From the IMG/VR virus record IMGVR_UViG_3300036766_002181, positions 124,001 to 188,000 of that record: 64,000 bases of DNA, one strand, 5' to 3'. The stretch's first letter is position 1, and each line of letters starts with the position of its first letter. Below, in pieces: positions 8,429 through 18,600 of this stretch. This DNA comes from a virus. The notes under the pieces were generated by a model. It saw only the letters and a list, made by a program, of their open reading frames with translations. It was not told where the DNA came from and made no database searches. The position numbers and the translations under genes are program-made.

Positions 8429-11023
8429 TTATTGTACCTTTGATGGTTTGATGCCAGCGAGTTGCTGCCAACGTTCAACCGTTGAAACAACAGGACTGTC
8501 ACTATCTTGCGCACTATTCTGTCTGTTGATACTTTCTTTAAGTGATTCAGCAGACTGACTTCCTGACTTGGTAGACCCAGAGGCCGAACCAGTCAATTGT
8601 TTGGAAGAGGCCTTGTTGGCAGACTCGGCTAGTTTAGCTTTGATTTTGCCATAAATAGACTTGGCTTCTGAGACAGTGCCTGCACTGTCAAGATAGTCCA
8701 CAATCTTTCCAAGGTTTTTCTTTGAGAGATCGCCTCTCTGCAAGAATTTTGTAAAATATACGTTCTTTGCCAAGAACAGATTTGCATCCTTAAGGTTCTG
8801 CTTAAGGGATTCATTTTCATTGCGTGATTCACGCAGGGCACGATGAAGTTTAACGGCATGTTCTTTCTTAACATCATCATTCTTTTTATCGCTCTTTTTA
8901 ACAAACTTGCCGTTTTTATCTTTCTTGGGCATGGTCTTCTTGCTCTTTTTGGCTTCTTCAAGACCATCTTCTTCGCCCTCTTTCTTGCCGTGCCAACCTG
9001 GTGGTGGCCAGCCGCCTTTATAGGCCTCTGACTCCAGTTCCTTGCCTTCTTCGTCCTCATCATTGGCGGCGGCGCTTTCAAGATCCTCGGCAGCCTCGTC
9101 GTGCTCTTCGGCAGCACCCTCTAGATCTTCTTCTGCTTCTTCGTGTTCCTCGTCTGAGGGAACTCCGCCAAACGAATCCTCTTCATTTTCATCATGACCT
9201 GCGCCAAGATTAACATCCACAAGCGAAACATCGATATCCTCTAGTGCTGAAATATCAACACCAGCAAGGGCATCTTCTACTTCGTCTGGTAGATCGATAT
9301 TAAGAACCAAGTCTCCTTCTGCTTCTACTTCATCTTCACTATCATCATGGAACATTTCATCGTCATCGGCAGATGGCGGCGACATGGCGTCATCTACAAC
9401 ATCATGATCATTTGCTGCCACTTCAAAATCTTCACCATCATCAGCAGCCTCTTTTAGCTTTTTATGAGAAGGATCTGCGCCAGCCTCGGGCTCTGCCTCT
9501 TCCCAGGCCTCTTCTGAGGCCTCAACCTTGGGCTCGCCCTTTTGGACTTTTGCCTTTTTGGCTTCTAGACGTAGTGCTGTAACCTTTTTACGAACATTTT
9601 CTTTACGAATTTCACGAATGGCTTCCATAAGCTCATTATCATCAATTTCAAACTCAACAGAGGGTTCCTCTGAAGTGTCTCCGAAACCGGCAGAACCCTT
9701 GGCCTCAACCTCTTCTTCAAGAGAGTCCAGAGCCTCTTCGATTACCTTGTCTTGATTCTTTTCATCAAGGCCCGGCTCACCATCTGCCCATTGCTCTTCT
9801 GATTTGTGATCAGGATCAGTACCGGGAAGTGCATCAGCATCAACGCTGCCGGCTGTACCAGGGAGCATTTCCTCTTTAACCACAACATCCTTGTCGCCAT
9901 CTGCTGCTTTAAGAGCCTCTGGACCATCTCCAACTTCTGGACTTACCCCAGAAACCTTTGCGGCGTGCTTTGCCGAGGCAGTTGTTGGTTCATTGGTCTT
10001 GTCTTCATTGCCCTTACCGGCAAAGGTGCTAGACTCTTCTTCAAAAAGTTTTGCGGCGAATTCTTTTAAGCTTGTCATACTGGTTTTAGTTTCCTTCGTA
10101 TTTGTAATATAACTATTTGCTACCTTGGCCTCTTTCAGCTTTAAAAACAAAAATTCAAGTTTATGTTCGTTGATTTTTGCCCTTTTGGCATCGATAGAGC
10201 CTTTTTCTCTAAGGTAGTCTAATTTCTCAATAAGATTAAATAGTTGATTTTTAAGAGATTCGTGAACAACCTCATTAACTGAAGTCTTAAAATAGACTCG
10301 ATCCACTCTTTCAGAAACTTCATACAGAGACTTTTCAAAAGAATCATAAGAAACTGATTCTGGATGCAGAGAAGCGGCAGATGGCTGCATTTCATTCTCT
10401 TCCTCTGTTGGCATAGTGGGCGTCATTTCAAGACTTGAGGATGATGGCGTTGCCGGAGGAACAGTATCGGCTGGTGCCCCTGGTGTGGCTCCTGTTGAAA
10501 GGCCTGAAGCATCTCCTAAATCTGACAATGCCGATGGAGATGCTGTGTCTTCTGCTTCTGGAGATAGATCCTCAACTCCCTTAAACAGATCTTCAAAATC
10601 TACGGTGATTTTTCCATCTTCACCTGGCATTGAAGCATTTAATCCTGAACCTTCCTCTCCATCATTCTGTTGCTTTCCCGGAGACAATGGAGCCGATTCA
10701 GCTCCAGCGGCAGTTTGTGGAACCTTGGCAGGAATAGGAGTAGGGGCTAATGCCGATGATTTATTGGCGGCATCTAAAGGTGGCGATGCTACTGGCTGGG
10801 TTTGTTGATCCTCTGGTTGACTGGCATCTGTATCTTGTTCAAAAAAGAATCCATCATCATCATCACTACCTGCTGCTCCCTCTGTCAAAGAGCCAATTCT
10901 TTCTGAAATTGCTTTCTTGATTAGAGGGGAAATTTCTTTTACAATGTTTCTTGTTGCATCTTCTTCGGCCAATTGCCTAAGAGCCTTTGCCTCGATTAGA
11001 GCCTCTTTATATAGATCTGACAT
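8429..11023 (-). CDS. 22: Prohead core scaffold protein, gp22-like, greatly enlarged
   Basis: This 864-residue, extremely acidic protein lies directly upstream of the capsid gene, the position of T4 gene 22. The C-terminal 170 residues carry the recognisable part: a long helix (ENESLKQNLKDANLFLAKN) followed by KFLQRGDLSKKNLGKIVDYL and SAGTVSEAKSIYGKI, typical of scaffold proteins of T4-like marine phages. The first 650 residues are low-complexity Glu/Asp/Ala/Pro/Ser sequence, probably disordered. The N-terminus (LYKEALIEA) has an L-I-E site. T4 gp22 has 269 residues, so this is about three times the usual length. Confidence 0.75.
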   Translation of the reverse strand: MSDLYKEALIEAKALRQLAEEDATRNIVKEISPLIKKAISERIGSLTEGAAGSDDDDGFFFEQDTDASQPEDQQTQPVASPPLDAANKSSALAPTPIPAKVPQTAAGAESAPLSPGKQQNDGEEGSGLNASMPGEDGKITVDFEDLFKGVEDLSPEAEDTASPSALSDLGDASGLSTGATPGAPADTVPPATPSSSSLEMTPTMPTEEENEMQPSAASLHPESVSYDSFEKSLYEVSERVDRVYFKTSVNEVVHESLKNQLFNLIEKLDYLREKGSIDAKRAKINEHKLEFLFLKLKEAKVANSYITNTKETKTSMTSLKEFAAKLFEEESSTFAGKGNEDKTNEPTTASAKHAAKVSGVSPEVGDGPEALKAADGDKDVVVKEEMLPGTAGSVDADALPGTDPDHKSEEQWADGEPGLDEKNQDKVIEEALDSLEEEVEAKGSAGFGDTSEEPSVEFEIDDNELMEAIREIRKENVRKKVTALRLEAKKAKVQKGEPKVEASEEAWEEAEPEAGADPSHKKLKEAADDGEDFEVAANDHDVVDDAMSPPSADDDEMFHDDSEDEVEAEGDLVLNIDLPDEVEDALAGVDISALEDIDVSLVDVNLGAGHDENEEDSFGGVPSDEEHEEAEEDLEGAAEEHDEAAEDLESAAANDEDEEGKELESEAYKGGWPPPGWHGKKEGEEDGLEEAKKSKKTMPKKDKNGKFVKKSDKKNDDVKKEHAVKLHRALRESRNENESLKQNLKDANLFLAKNVYFTKFLQRGDLSKKNLGKIVDYLDSAGTVSEAKSIYGKIKAKLAESANKASSKQLTGSASGSTKSGSQSAESLKESINRQNSAQDSDSPVVSTVERWQQLAGIKPSKVQ

Positions 11024-11054
11024 GATTATTGTTTTTTAATTCTTTCTTATTATA

Positions 11055-11534
11055 TTATTTTCTTGATTCAGATGAGCCAAAGATAAGAGAGCCCAATTTT
11101 TGACCAGCAATCTTTTTTGTTGTTTTTGCCGGAGAGGCAAGACCATCACCTGGGAATGGAGATCCTGAGCCTCTGGCATTTTCCGTGGCAGCAGCACCCT
11201 CGACTGGAATATCCTTTGGATTCATTCCTTCTGGAGGAGCAGCAATATTTGGGGCATAGGGAGAGCCCGGCAGGCCACCGCCGCCTGTTTCTACATCTGC
11301 CAGATTTGGGGCCTCTGGATAGTCTCTATCAAACTCTCCAAAGGTATGGCCACCATCATTAACAATTCCGTCAACAAGAAGCTCTTGTCCCATTTTACGA
11401 ACAACATCATCGGTTAATTCGCCTGTATATATTGGCGAACCCGGAAAGATTGTTTTTAGATTCTTTGTATCAGCAGAGCCGTTTCCTCTTGTGGTTGGTG
11501 GAACCTCTACGGTCAATTGTCTGTGTGATGGCAT
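11055..11534 (-). CDS. Hypothetical head-cluster protein, Gly/Pro-rich
   Basis: This 159-residue protein is rich in Gly, Pro and Ala (for example VETGGGGLPGSPYAPNIAAPP) with no recognised domain. It lacks the usual tag and starts MPSHRQLTVEVPP. The location between the scaffold gene and a set of tagged small genes suggests a head-assembly or internal virion role, which is inference only. Confidence 0.6.
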   Translation of the reverse strand: MPSHRQLTVEVPPTTRGNGSADTKNLKTIFPGSPIYTGELTDDVVRKMGQELLVDGIVNDGGHTFGEFDRDYPEAPNLADVETGGGGLPGSPYAPNIAAPPEGMNPKDIPVEGAAATENARGSGSPFPGDGLASPAKTTKKIAGQKLGSLIFGSSESRK

Positions 11535-11615
11535 ATTTCTCTTTCTATTTTCTCTAACTTAAATATGCTATAAAAAGAGAAAAAGAATATTAATAAATGC
11601 CGGAGATAGACTGTC

Positions 11616-12125
11616 CTATCTTTTGCTGGTAGCTAGGGCGATCTTGGCCCATCTGCCAAGATCTCCATCAACAGCCAAGGCTTTTAGTTCTTGCTGCTCC
11701 TGTGCGAGGATCTCAGGCGAGGCATTTCCTGTTCCGCCCTCTGCCAGGGACATTCCTGAAGGGCCTCCCAGTTGATTCTGGAGGGTTGTAAGGGCCGTAT
11801 CTTCAAGGGCCCTTCTAATCAAATCACTATTAGAAGAAGATCCCTGAGATAATTGCCTTGTTATTAAATCAACGCTTTCTCTTAGGCTGGGATTGTTAAT
11901 TCTAGAAGAAGAAGACAAGTTATTGTCGTTATTATCCTCGGCAATTGGCCTATTGGCAGTTGTGGTATTGGTGGTAGGAATTTCTTTTATTAAGTTGCCA
12001 TTAACCTTTTTACGAGTCACTTGGCTCCTTCCTTCAGAAACCACCAGCATTGCCGGATTTTCCTGGAATATCTCAATAAGACATTCCTTAAGAATTTTCT
12101 TTAGGTCTGTTTTGGTCAATTTCAT
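11616..12125 (-). CDS. Tagged hypothetical protein in the head operon
   Basis: The 169-residue protein starts MKLTKTDLKKILKECL, a variant of the shared tag with an L-K-E site near residues 12-14. The remainder is Asn/Ser/Thr-rich up to about residue 85, then helical with QGSSSNSDLIRRALED and ending LGRWAKIALATSKR. No family is recognised. It lies in the leftward capsid operon between gp21- and gp22-like genes, where T4 has no genes. Confidence 0.65.
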   Translation of the reverse strand: MKLTKTDLKKILKECLIEIFQENPAMLVVSEGRSQVTRKKVNGNLIKEIPTTNTTTANRPIAEDNNDNNLSSSSRINNPSLRESVDLITRQLSQGSSSNSDLIRRALEDTALTTLQNQLGGPSGMSLAEGGTGNASPEILAQEQQELKALAVDGDLGRWAKIALATSKR

Positions 12126-12146
12126 AAATTAATGCTTTATAATAGA

Positions 12147-12473
12147 TTAACGAAGATTATTTCTTGGACGTGGTGGAACTCTTGGTCTTACTGTGCGGGC
12201 AGGAGAAGTGGTAGGAGCAGGACGAGCATGAAAATCTTCATCGGTCAGTCCGCCAATTCTCATACCACAGGCAGCCAAAAATCTGATTTCATCAAATTTG
12301 GGATTTGTATTTGCCAGTCTGGCAGCAAAATCATTTACAATAGTTTCCCAGTTACCATGATCCTTATTCGCCCTTAGTACATCGGCAATAAGCTGAAAGG
12401 TTTGTCGAGTTAGGTTTTCTTTAATAACCTCTTCTTTGATAACGGCTTTTAATTGTTCTTTTGAAATCTTCAT
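12147..12473 (-). CDS. Tagged small hypothetical protein in the head operon
   Basis: This 108-residue protein starts MKISKEQLKAVIKEEV, with I-K-E near residues 12-14. A short helical core (TRQTFQLIADVLRANKDHG) and a Pro/Arg-rich C-terminus follow. Its start overlaps the stop of the upstream tagged gene by four bases (ATGA type), so the two are translationally coupled. Its function is unknown. Confidence 0.65.
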   Translation of the reverse strand: MKISKEQLKAVIKEEVIKENLTRQTFQLIADVLRANKDHGNWETIVNDFAARLANTNPKFDEIRFLAACGMRIGGLTDEDFHARPAPTTSPARTVRPRVPPRPRNNLR

Positions 12474-12832
12474 TTGTTTCCCTTTAATTCTGGTGTATAT
12501 TTTGGTTCATAGCCCAGTTCTGATATGACGCTTTTAAACATATTTTTTATATAAACTCTTTGATCCAATAATGGCCTAGTTTCAACGGCCGGCAAAACAA
12601 ATGACTTATAGGTTCTATCATAGGTTGCCCCGGTTTGTTTTTCTAAAGTATTTAAGTCCCTTTCAAAAAGGGGAGAAACAAAGATAGACCAAGACTTCTT
12701 TCCGTCCTCATCCTGTCCAAGGGTAATAGAGAGATTTATAATCTTTCTTTTATTGTTGGTGACCTGATTTAAATCTTCTTTTTGGATCTCTTCTTTAATA
12801 AGAGTCGTAAGCTGCTTAAGGGTAATTCTCAT
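12470..12832 (-). CDS. Tagged small hypothetical protein in the head operon
   Basis: The 120-residue protein starts MRITLKQLTTLIKEEI, with I-K-E near residues 12-14. It continues into a compact alpha/beta-like domain (KSWSIFVSPLFERDLNTLEK, then TYKSFVLPAVE). No family is recognised. It overlaps both neighbours by four bases, and its start overlaps the prohead protease stop, so it is translated with the protease that I propose processes it. Confidence 0.65.
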   Translation of the reverse strand: MRITLKQLTTLIKEEIQKEDLNQVTNNKRKIINLSITLGQDEDGKKSWSIFVSPLFERDLNTLEKQTGATYDRTYKSFVLPAVETRPLLDQRVYIKNMFKSVISELGYEPKYTPELKGNK

Positions 12833-14556
12833 TTCTTTATCTTTTTATTCAAATTTAGAAGTTCTGATACTGCCCTGTTAACCCTGTCCTGTCTTGAGAA
12901 GATCTTCTTAAGATCCTCCTGGGAATATTCTCTTCCCTCTGTCATGGTCATCCATGCGCCGTTAGTTGAAGGCTCACTCACCATATCGAAGCAAACAAGA
13001 TGAAGATCGTCCTGAACAATATCCGCATCTCTTCCTGAGTCTCTTGAAACAGACCCAAGGGCTCTGCTTGAAATTCCAACTCTGATATTTGCCTTAAACA
13101 AATTCTTTAAGATTTGTCCCATTGGAAGATCCTCAAGAACCTCAACTTTTCCCTTAACGGTTCCATCAGATTCCATCCAAATCTCTGTTATAACATGTGA
13201 GGCATTCTTAAGATTTACAACCGCAGAATCAGAATTTCCAGTCCAATATGGTCTGCCTTTGTCTCTTGCAAGAAAGTTGCCATTTTTTGTTGATACGCAA
13301 TAAAGTCTACCAGAATATTGAACTGGTTCCATTTTAACAAAACAACATCTCATATGAGAATTTGTAATGTTTTCTGCCGTTGTAAACAGCGTATTAAGAT
13401 TTTCTTTTTTAACAACTCTATTTTGAATCTTAATATCCTTTGTCGCATATAATCTTTTTATAAAGGAACCTGCTCCTAATTTGAAAAGAATCTCGGTGGT
13501 ATCCTCTGACAGTTGTTGAGATATTGTTGAATATTCTTTAATAAGTCTTCCAGACTTTTTATCTCTTCTGTTTCTTCCGTCACCCATGAGCATCCAATCG
13601 AACATCATAGACAAAGTTTCTTTATCCCAGTCTCTTAAAAACTCTCTTGGTATAAATTTGGTTTTGCTATTTCCAAATTGCTTAAAATAAGCATGTATAT
13701 CTTTACCAGATATTTTCCAATCATGAGTTATTCCTCCGTATACCTGATCTGTTCTTGTGGATTCTCTCCACGGTATATTTGTTTTGGATAACAGCTCATT
13801 AATTTTCTTAACCATAAATTCTTTTTTCTGGGTTATTCCAACGCTGTATCCCTTACCTTTGCTACCACGACTACCACTAACATGCCCTTCTGCTGTCCAA
13901 ATTCCAAACAAGGCTGCCCAAACATCCAATGGCATAGAATATTGTGTTCCTGGTATTGTAAAATTTTCCTCTTTTTGTTTTTTAGCTTTCCAAACTCCAG
14001 AATTTCTCAAATAGGAATGAGAAAGCTTAGAGTCGTTGTTTTTCCACAAATCATATAATTCTATAGCAGTTACCTTGTACGGCCTGTGATATCTGTCCCA
14101 CATTAAAACTTTGTGATTGGGAGACACTAGCATGTCCATGGTTTTGCCGTTCGTTATATGAAACATCAATTTCGAATGAGATTTTGTGTCAATTTTTTTC
14201 TTAATTTGTTCTATTTCAATTTCATCGGTTTCCGTATTAAGAGTATAAACCTCTTCTTTATCGGATATATCTTTAAGATATTTCCAACCGTGATTGGCTG
14301 TTAATATTTGGGCATTTTCGCTTAGGCAATGGTCCAATTCTCCGATTGCCCTTCTTTCCTTAACCAAAAGTTTATAGCTATCTAATTGCGCCTCAAGAAT
14401 ATCTCTTGGGTAGATTCTTCCATTTTGATTAAGGGCATCTGCTCTTTGAAGCACTCCCTGAACAATAAGAGGCTTGTCTTTGTTATCATCTGCCAGAGAC
14501 TTTTTAACCTCTTCGTGATCATAGGAAAAATCCTGTAGTTCTTTTAATAGTTTCAT
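12829..14556 (-). CDS. 21: Prohead core protease, gp21-like, intein-containing
   Basis: The 575-residue precursor contains a 365-residue intein (residues 77-441). The spliced protein would have 210 residues, almost exactly the size of T4 gp21 (212). Motifs of the T4-type prohead serine protease are present: GRIYPRDI, GELDH with the catalytic His76, GISSRALGSV with the catalytic Ser, and FDMVSEPS. The intein interrupts directly after the catalytic His, so protease activity should depend on splicing. The N-terminus LLKELQ has an L-K-E site, consistent with self-processing. The protease degrades the core and trims capsid proteins at (I/L)-x-E sites. It starts two bases after the upstream gene ends. 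Confidence 0.93.
   Translation of the reverse strand: MKLLKELQDFSYDHEEVKKSLADDNKDKPLIVQGVLQRADALNQNGRIYPRDILEAQLDSYKLLVKERRAIGELDHCLSENAQILTANHGWKYLKDISDKEEVYTLNTETDEIEIEQIKKKIDTKSHSKLMFHITNGKTMDMLVSPNHKVLMWDRYHRPYKVTAIELYDLWKNNDSKLSHSYLRNSGVWKAKKQKEENFTIPGTQYSMPLDVWAALFGIWTAEGHVSGSRGSKGKGYSVGITQKKEFMVKKINELLSKTNIPWRESTRTDQVYGGITHDWKISGKDIHAYFKQFGNSKTKFIPREFLRDWDKETLSMMFDWMLMGDGRNRRDKKSGRLIKEYSTISQQLSEDTTEILFKLGAGSFIKRLYATKDIKIQNRVVKKENLNTLFTTAENITNSHMRCCFVKMEPVQYSGRLYCVSTKNGNFLARDKGRPYWTGNSDSAVVNLKNASHVITEIWMESDGTVKGKVEVLEDLPMGQILKNLFKANIRVGISSRALGSVSRDSGRDADIVQDDLHLVCFDMVSEPSTNGAWMTMTEGREYSQEDLKKIFSRQDRVNRAVSELLNLNKKIKK
13234..14328 (-). other. Intein with LAGLIDADG endonuclease in the prohead protease
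   Basis: The intein runs from Cys77 (CLSENAQI) to Asn441 (RPYWTGN), with Ser as the +1 residue. The C-terminus ends Gly-Asn and not His-Asn, a form common in phage inteins (WTGNS). Block B (LVSPNHKVLM) is present. A LAGLIDADG-type endonuclease is indicated by LFGIWTAEGHVSG and FDWMLMGDGRN, both with acidic residues in place, so the endonuclease may be active. Confidence 0.9.
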
Positions 14557-14557
14557 A

Positions 14558-15601
14558 TTATTTTGTCGCTATCGCCTCTCTATCGCCCACATTGTTTCCA
14601 ACGTTTTCCTTGCTTTTAAGCTCTTCATTTAGTTTGGCCACGGCCATATAAAAGACAATTGCCTCGTCATCAAGGACGGCAACTGCCGTTGGTTTACCAA
14701 ATAGGTTTCCCTTTTCTTCAAGCATGGTCTTTGTTTCTGTTAACTTCTTAATTTGCTGAATTGCCGTTGAAGAAGACGAATTGCTGTTCTTTTGTTTTCT
14801 GGCAAGCTCGTCTGAAACAAGCTCAATGGTTTCTCTGTTAAGGTTCTTAAGATAACTTGACAAATAGGGAAGATCCTTGCCAAAGACATATCTTTGAACA
14901 ATGTCCTTTTGGCTTTCTGTAAGCACCCTTGAAAACTTCTTATTAAGTTTTTCTCTCATAAGCCTAACAACAAGTCCATCAACCTCTGCCTCTTTTAGGT
15001 TAAGAGCAGCCCCGGCAGAATTTAATTGTTGCGATTGAACCGCTGCCGTCTTCTTGTCAGTTGTTGTTGTCGTCGTCATCATTAGCTTTAAAACCCTGTC
15101 TTCAAGTTCTGCAACGGCAGGATTAAGAATATTCTCTAAAAGAGCAGGACTTCCACTATTGCCATTTGAAGAATTTGATTTATCAAGATAATTGTTAATC
15201 AAAATTTGTACGGTTGCCAAATTTTTATAATCAGGAATATCTCTATCAAAAAATTTATTGTTTTGATTAAGACCAAGGGAACCTAGTTCTCGGATCAGAC
15301 TTGTCTTTTCTTGTTCTAAAATCTCTTGATTAATAAGTTTTTTGCTAACCAGGTTATCCCTAATTGTTTCCCTGAGAAAACTCCAGGCAACCTCCCTGCT
15401 TTCAAAGCTTCTGTTTTGAATTGCAGAAAAAATGGCAAGCTCTTTGCGAAGCTCTGTGCCTTTTTTGGTATATTTGTTCCAGAGATCCTTAGAGGCAGAA
15501 ACCCTGTCATGTCTTTTTAGGATAATAGATTCTGCTATAAAGGCCGAGAAGAATTCGGCCAGCATTCCTGAATTCCTCTTTTTGTTGTGTTTTAAAATCA
15601 T
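14558..15601 (-). CDS. Probable prohead core/assembly protein (gp67/68 position)
   Basis: The 347-residue, mostly helical protein lies between the portal and prohead protease genes, where T4 has the small core genes 67 and 68. The N-terminus MLAEFFSAFIAESIIL contains an I-A-E site and resembles the start of T4 head-core and internal proteins. A Thr run (MTTTTTTD, near residue 175) and Ser/Asn linkers separate helical segments. No enzymatic motif is visible. The assignment rests on gene order and helicity, not on clear sequence similarity. Confidence 0.55.
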   Translation of the reverse strand: MILKHNKKRNSGMLAEFFSAFIAESIILKRHDRVSASKDLWNKYTKKGTELRKELAIFSAIQNRSFESREVAWSFLRETIRDNLVSKKLINQEILEQEKTSLIRELGSLGLNQNNKFFDRDIPDYKNLATVQILINNYLDKSNSSNGNSGSPALLENILNPAVAELEDRVLKLMMTTTTTTDKKTAAVQSQQLNSAGAALNLKEAEVDGLVVRLMREKLNKKFSRVLTESQKDIVQRYVFGKDLPYLSSYLKNLNRETIELVSDELARKQKNSNSSSSTAIQQIKKLTETKTMLEEKGNLFGKPTAVAVLDDEAIVFYMAVAKLNEELKSKENVGNNVGDREAIATK

Positions 15602-15628
15602 GATTCAAATAGCAATATGTCATAAATA

Positions 15629-18600
15629 TTAGGAATCTTTATTAAAAACATCTTTTAGGGTTTTTTCTTCAATTCCAGCAAGTTCCTCTTCATTAATTGC
15701 CTGCTCTTCTGATTTTACTACCAACTCCTGAATAATATCTTCAGGATTAACAAGACTCTCTTCTATTGTCATTTGATGATTGGGATGGCTTGCCTCTGTT
15801 AAAAGAAGATCAAGGGTTTCCATTGTTTCTTTTTCTGCTTCTTCTGGCCTCTCTTCTGCCATAATCTCAATTTCTATATCTTCTTCTTCTAACAAGGGCA
15901 AATTGCCTTTTTTGTTTCGTTCTTCCTGTTCTGTAAGAAGTCCGCCAGAGGTTTTCTTTCTCGTTGCACCAAAGTCCTGTTTAGAAGATTTTTCCATATT
16001 CTTGAATACAGATCTAATTTCCTTGTTTAGACGTGGAGTTGTTGATATTCCCTTAAGAAGGTCGTCATCTATGTTTTTATTATTTCCTTCTGGCTGCCCT
16101 TCTGTTTCTTGAATTTCCATCAAGAGGGAGGCCTTGAGAGAGGACAGGTCTAGGGCCTCTGTTCTCTGGCCGTGGATATCCCTGGTATACTTGTTTCTTG
16201 GGCTCAGCATGGCTCTCTGGTCTGGCATTGCCATATTGCTTCGGCCCTTACCAACACCCAATCTTCTAATTCTATTTCTTTTATGTTTTGTCAGGAATGG
16301 GGTTGCCTTAATTGGCATTTTCCTTTCTCTATCTTCATCTGTTTCTGGGTAGGTTGATGCCGTGCTTGTATCGAAAGAAGCTACTGCCACCACTTCTGCA
16401 TTATCACTATCTTGTTCTAGGGTTGCTCCAAATGGCTTTGGAGGCTGGTCCTTGCCAAACAATTCATAGTTGGTTGTATCAAAGGGATTAACCGTTTTTG
16501 ATGGCTGTGGCGGTTCCTCTGGATCCTTGAGTTCCATGGCCTCGGCAGAAAGCTCTCTAACCTTGTCTGTAACCAATCCTTTTTCAATAAGATCGATATC
16601 TCCATCTGTTAATTCAAGGATATTCTTTTTAACCCACTTTTCATCAACAAGCTTGGTTTCCTTGGCCGTACCTGCAATATCAAACTTAACTGCCCAGAGT
16701 TCAAGTTTTTGTTGGGCTGCAACAGAGCTTGGATTTGATAACTTTAGTTCAAAGTCCAATAAATCTTCTCCGTCAAAGCCCTTGGCAAAGAGGTGAATCA
16801 TTGCCAGCTTGTTTAGTTCTGCAATCATAATCTTTTGTAGGCCCTGAATTGTTCTTGAGAATCTAACATCCATTTGGGCAAGGGAGGCCTTGGCTCCCAG
16901 GGTTTCCATGAAGTTCAGATAGGGCTTTGGAACCTTCAGGGAGGCAAACAGCTTGTTTTGAAGATATTCAACATCCTCAATGGCAGTTGTATTCTGGCCG
17001 CCAGATAGAGTATCAATCTTTGTTCCCTGGGCATTGCCACGTACGGGGATAAAGTAGTCGTCTAACGGAGAATTGGTAATGATTACGCCGCCTTGCACAG
17101 CATTTCTAGAAGCTTTCGAGTTTAATTTTTGGGTTGTAACCGTAGCAAAATTATGACGGTCGTTCTCGCCATTTGGCCCTTCTACGGTCATGCAATAAAC
17201 ATCACATTCTTCATCAACAAACTTCACAGACTTAACCTTATGATTTTTTTTGGCCCTGTTTAAATTTTCTTCTTTATTGGCAAATCTGGAAGTCAATTTA
17301 ACATAATTCTCTCCCATGACTTCCTGCTTCAGAGAATTTAAGCCATCCTCATAACCGTGTCTCTTTAAGATCTCCTTAAGACCACCCTCGCTGAATTTGT
17401 TAATATTTCTTCTTTCGAGATTGCTTTCCTTGAAAAGATTGAAGAACCTCTCGTTTGCCATCAAAGACTTTTGAAGTTTTCTTCTTCCCAACTCAGGGTG
17501 TTGTGAAACCATCTCCTTGACAATCTCAAGACACTCCTCTGGAAAGGACCACTGCATGGCCTTTGATCTATTTGTTTTATTCTCTTGCCACGATTTTAAT
17601 TGGGCAACCTTTCTTATTTCGTTATGTTCCTTATGAAGGGCGGTTCCATTATAATTGGCAGCAAGTTTCTTTCCCAAACCAAGCTTTATATTATTGTCTG
17701 CAACTCTTTTTCTGTTTTCGGGAGTTTTTACATATTCCATCAGTTTTTCAAAACCTGATTTATTAAGTGCAGCATGTAACTTGCTGTGATCGACATTTCC
17801 CATCCACTCAAGATTGTCTGGTGCATTGTTTTGTTTATTAAAGTCTTTGTGGTGAACAATCAAATAATGATTCTCTCCATGGACTGCATTTAGTTTTGTT
17901 TCTGTCAGAAGCTCTTTTTGTTCTTTCCATACATCATTTGCAATAAACTTATGAGCATACTCATATTCCTCGGTTCTTGGATTATAAACCATTGGATATT
18001 TGTTGAGCTTGTTTTTGCCATATATTGTCGATGACAAGGTTCTATAAAACGGCATAAGAGACATGTTCTCTTCTAGCTTGTCTGCCCTGATCTGTTTTCC
18101 ATCTCTTAGAATAAAGGGATGCTCAGGAGCAGTTCTTATTGTGCTTCCATCATCAAGTTCAACATGGACCATTTTTTGGGCTGTATAGTTCTTTCCACAC
18201 CAAACAACCTTGCCGGGAACAAGATCATGAGTTTTATCATTGATTGAAAAGACCCAATTATTCTTGTTTTTCCTATTGTTATTGTTTTCTTCAAACTCTT
18301 CTGCCAGTTGTTTAATTGGAATATTTCTTCCATCAAGCAGCGGAATAATTGTATCATGGGCAATTGGCATTGCTCCGTATCTCTGATCCTCTCGGCCTGT
18401 TTCCCTATCCATCACACCCCTTGAACGCAGGGTTGCCTTGGCTGCCTCCATATAATTTGGAACATCATTTGGTGGAATGTTTCCAACGTCAATATAGAAG
18501 ACTCTCCTTTCGGGGCTATTGTGAACTACCATGCCGTTTGCATAGAAGTTATGATTTTCATCCTCTACACTTATATCATAAACATCTTCATACTCATTAG

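Noticed and set aside
9001-10808. Several rightward frames of 60-130 codons
   Set aside because: They are antisense to the acidic scaffold gene; its biased codons keep the opposite frames open.
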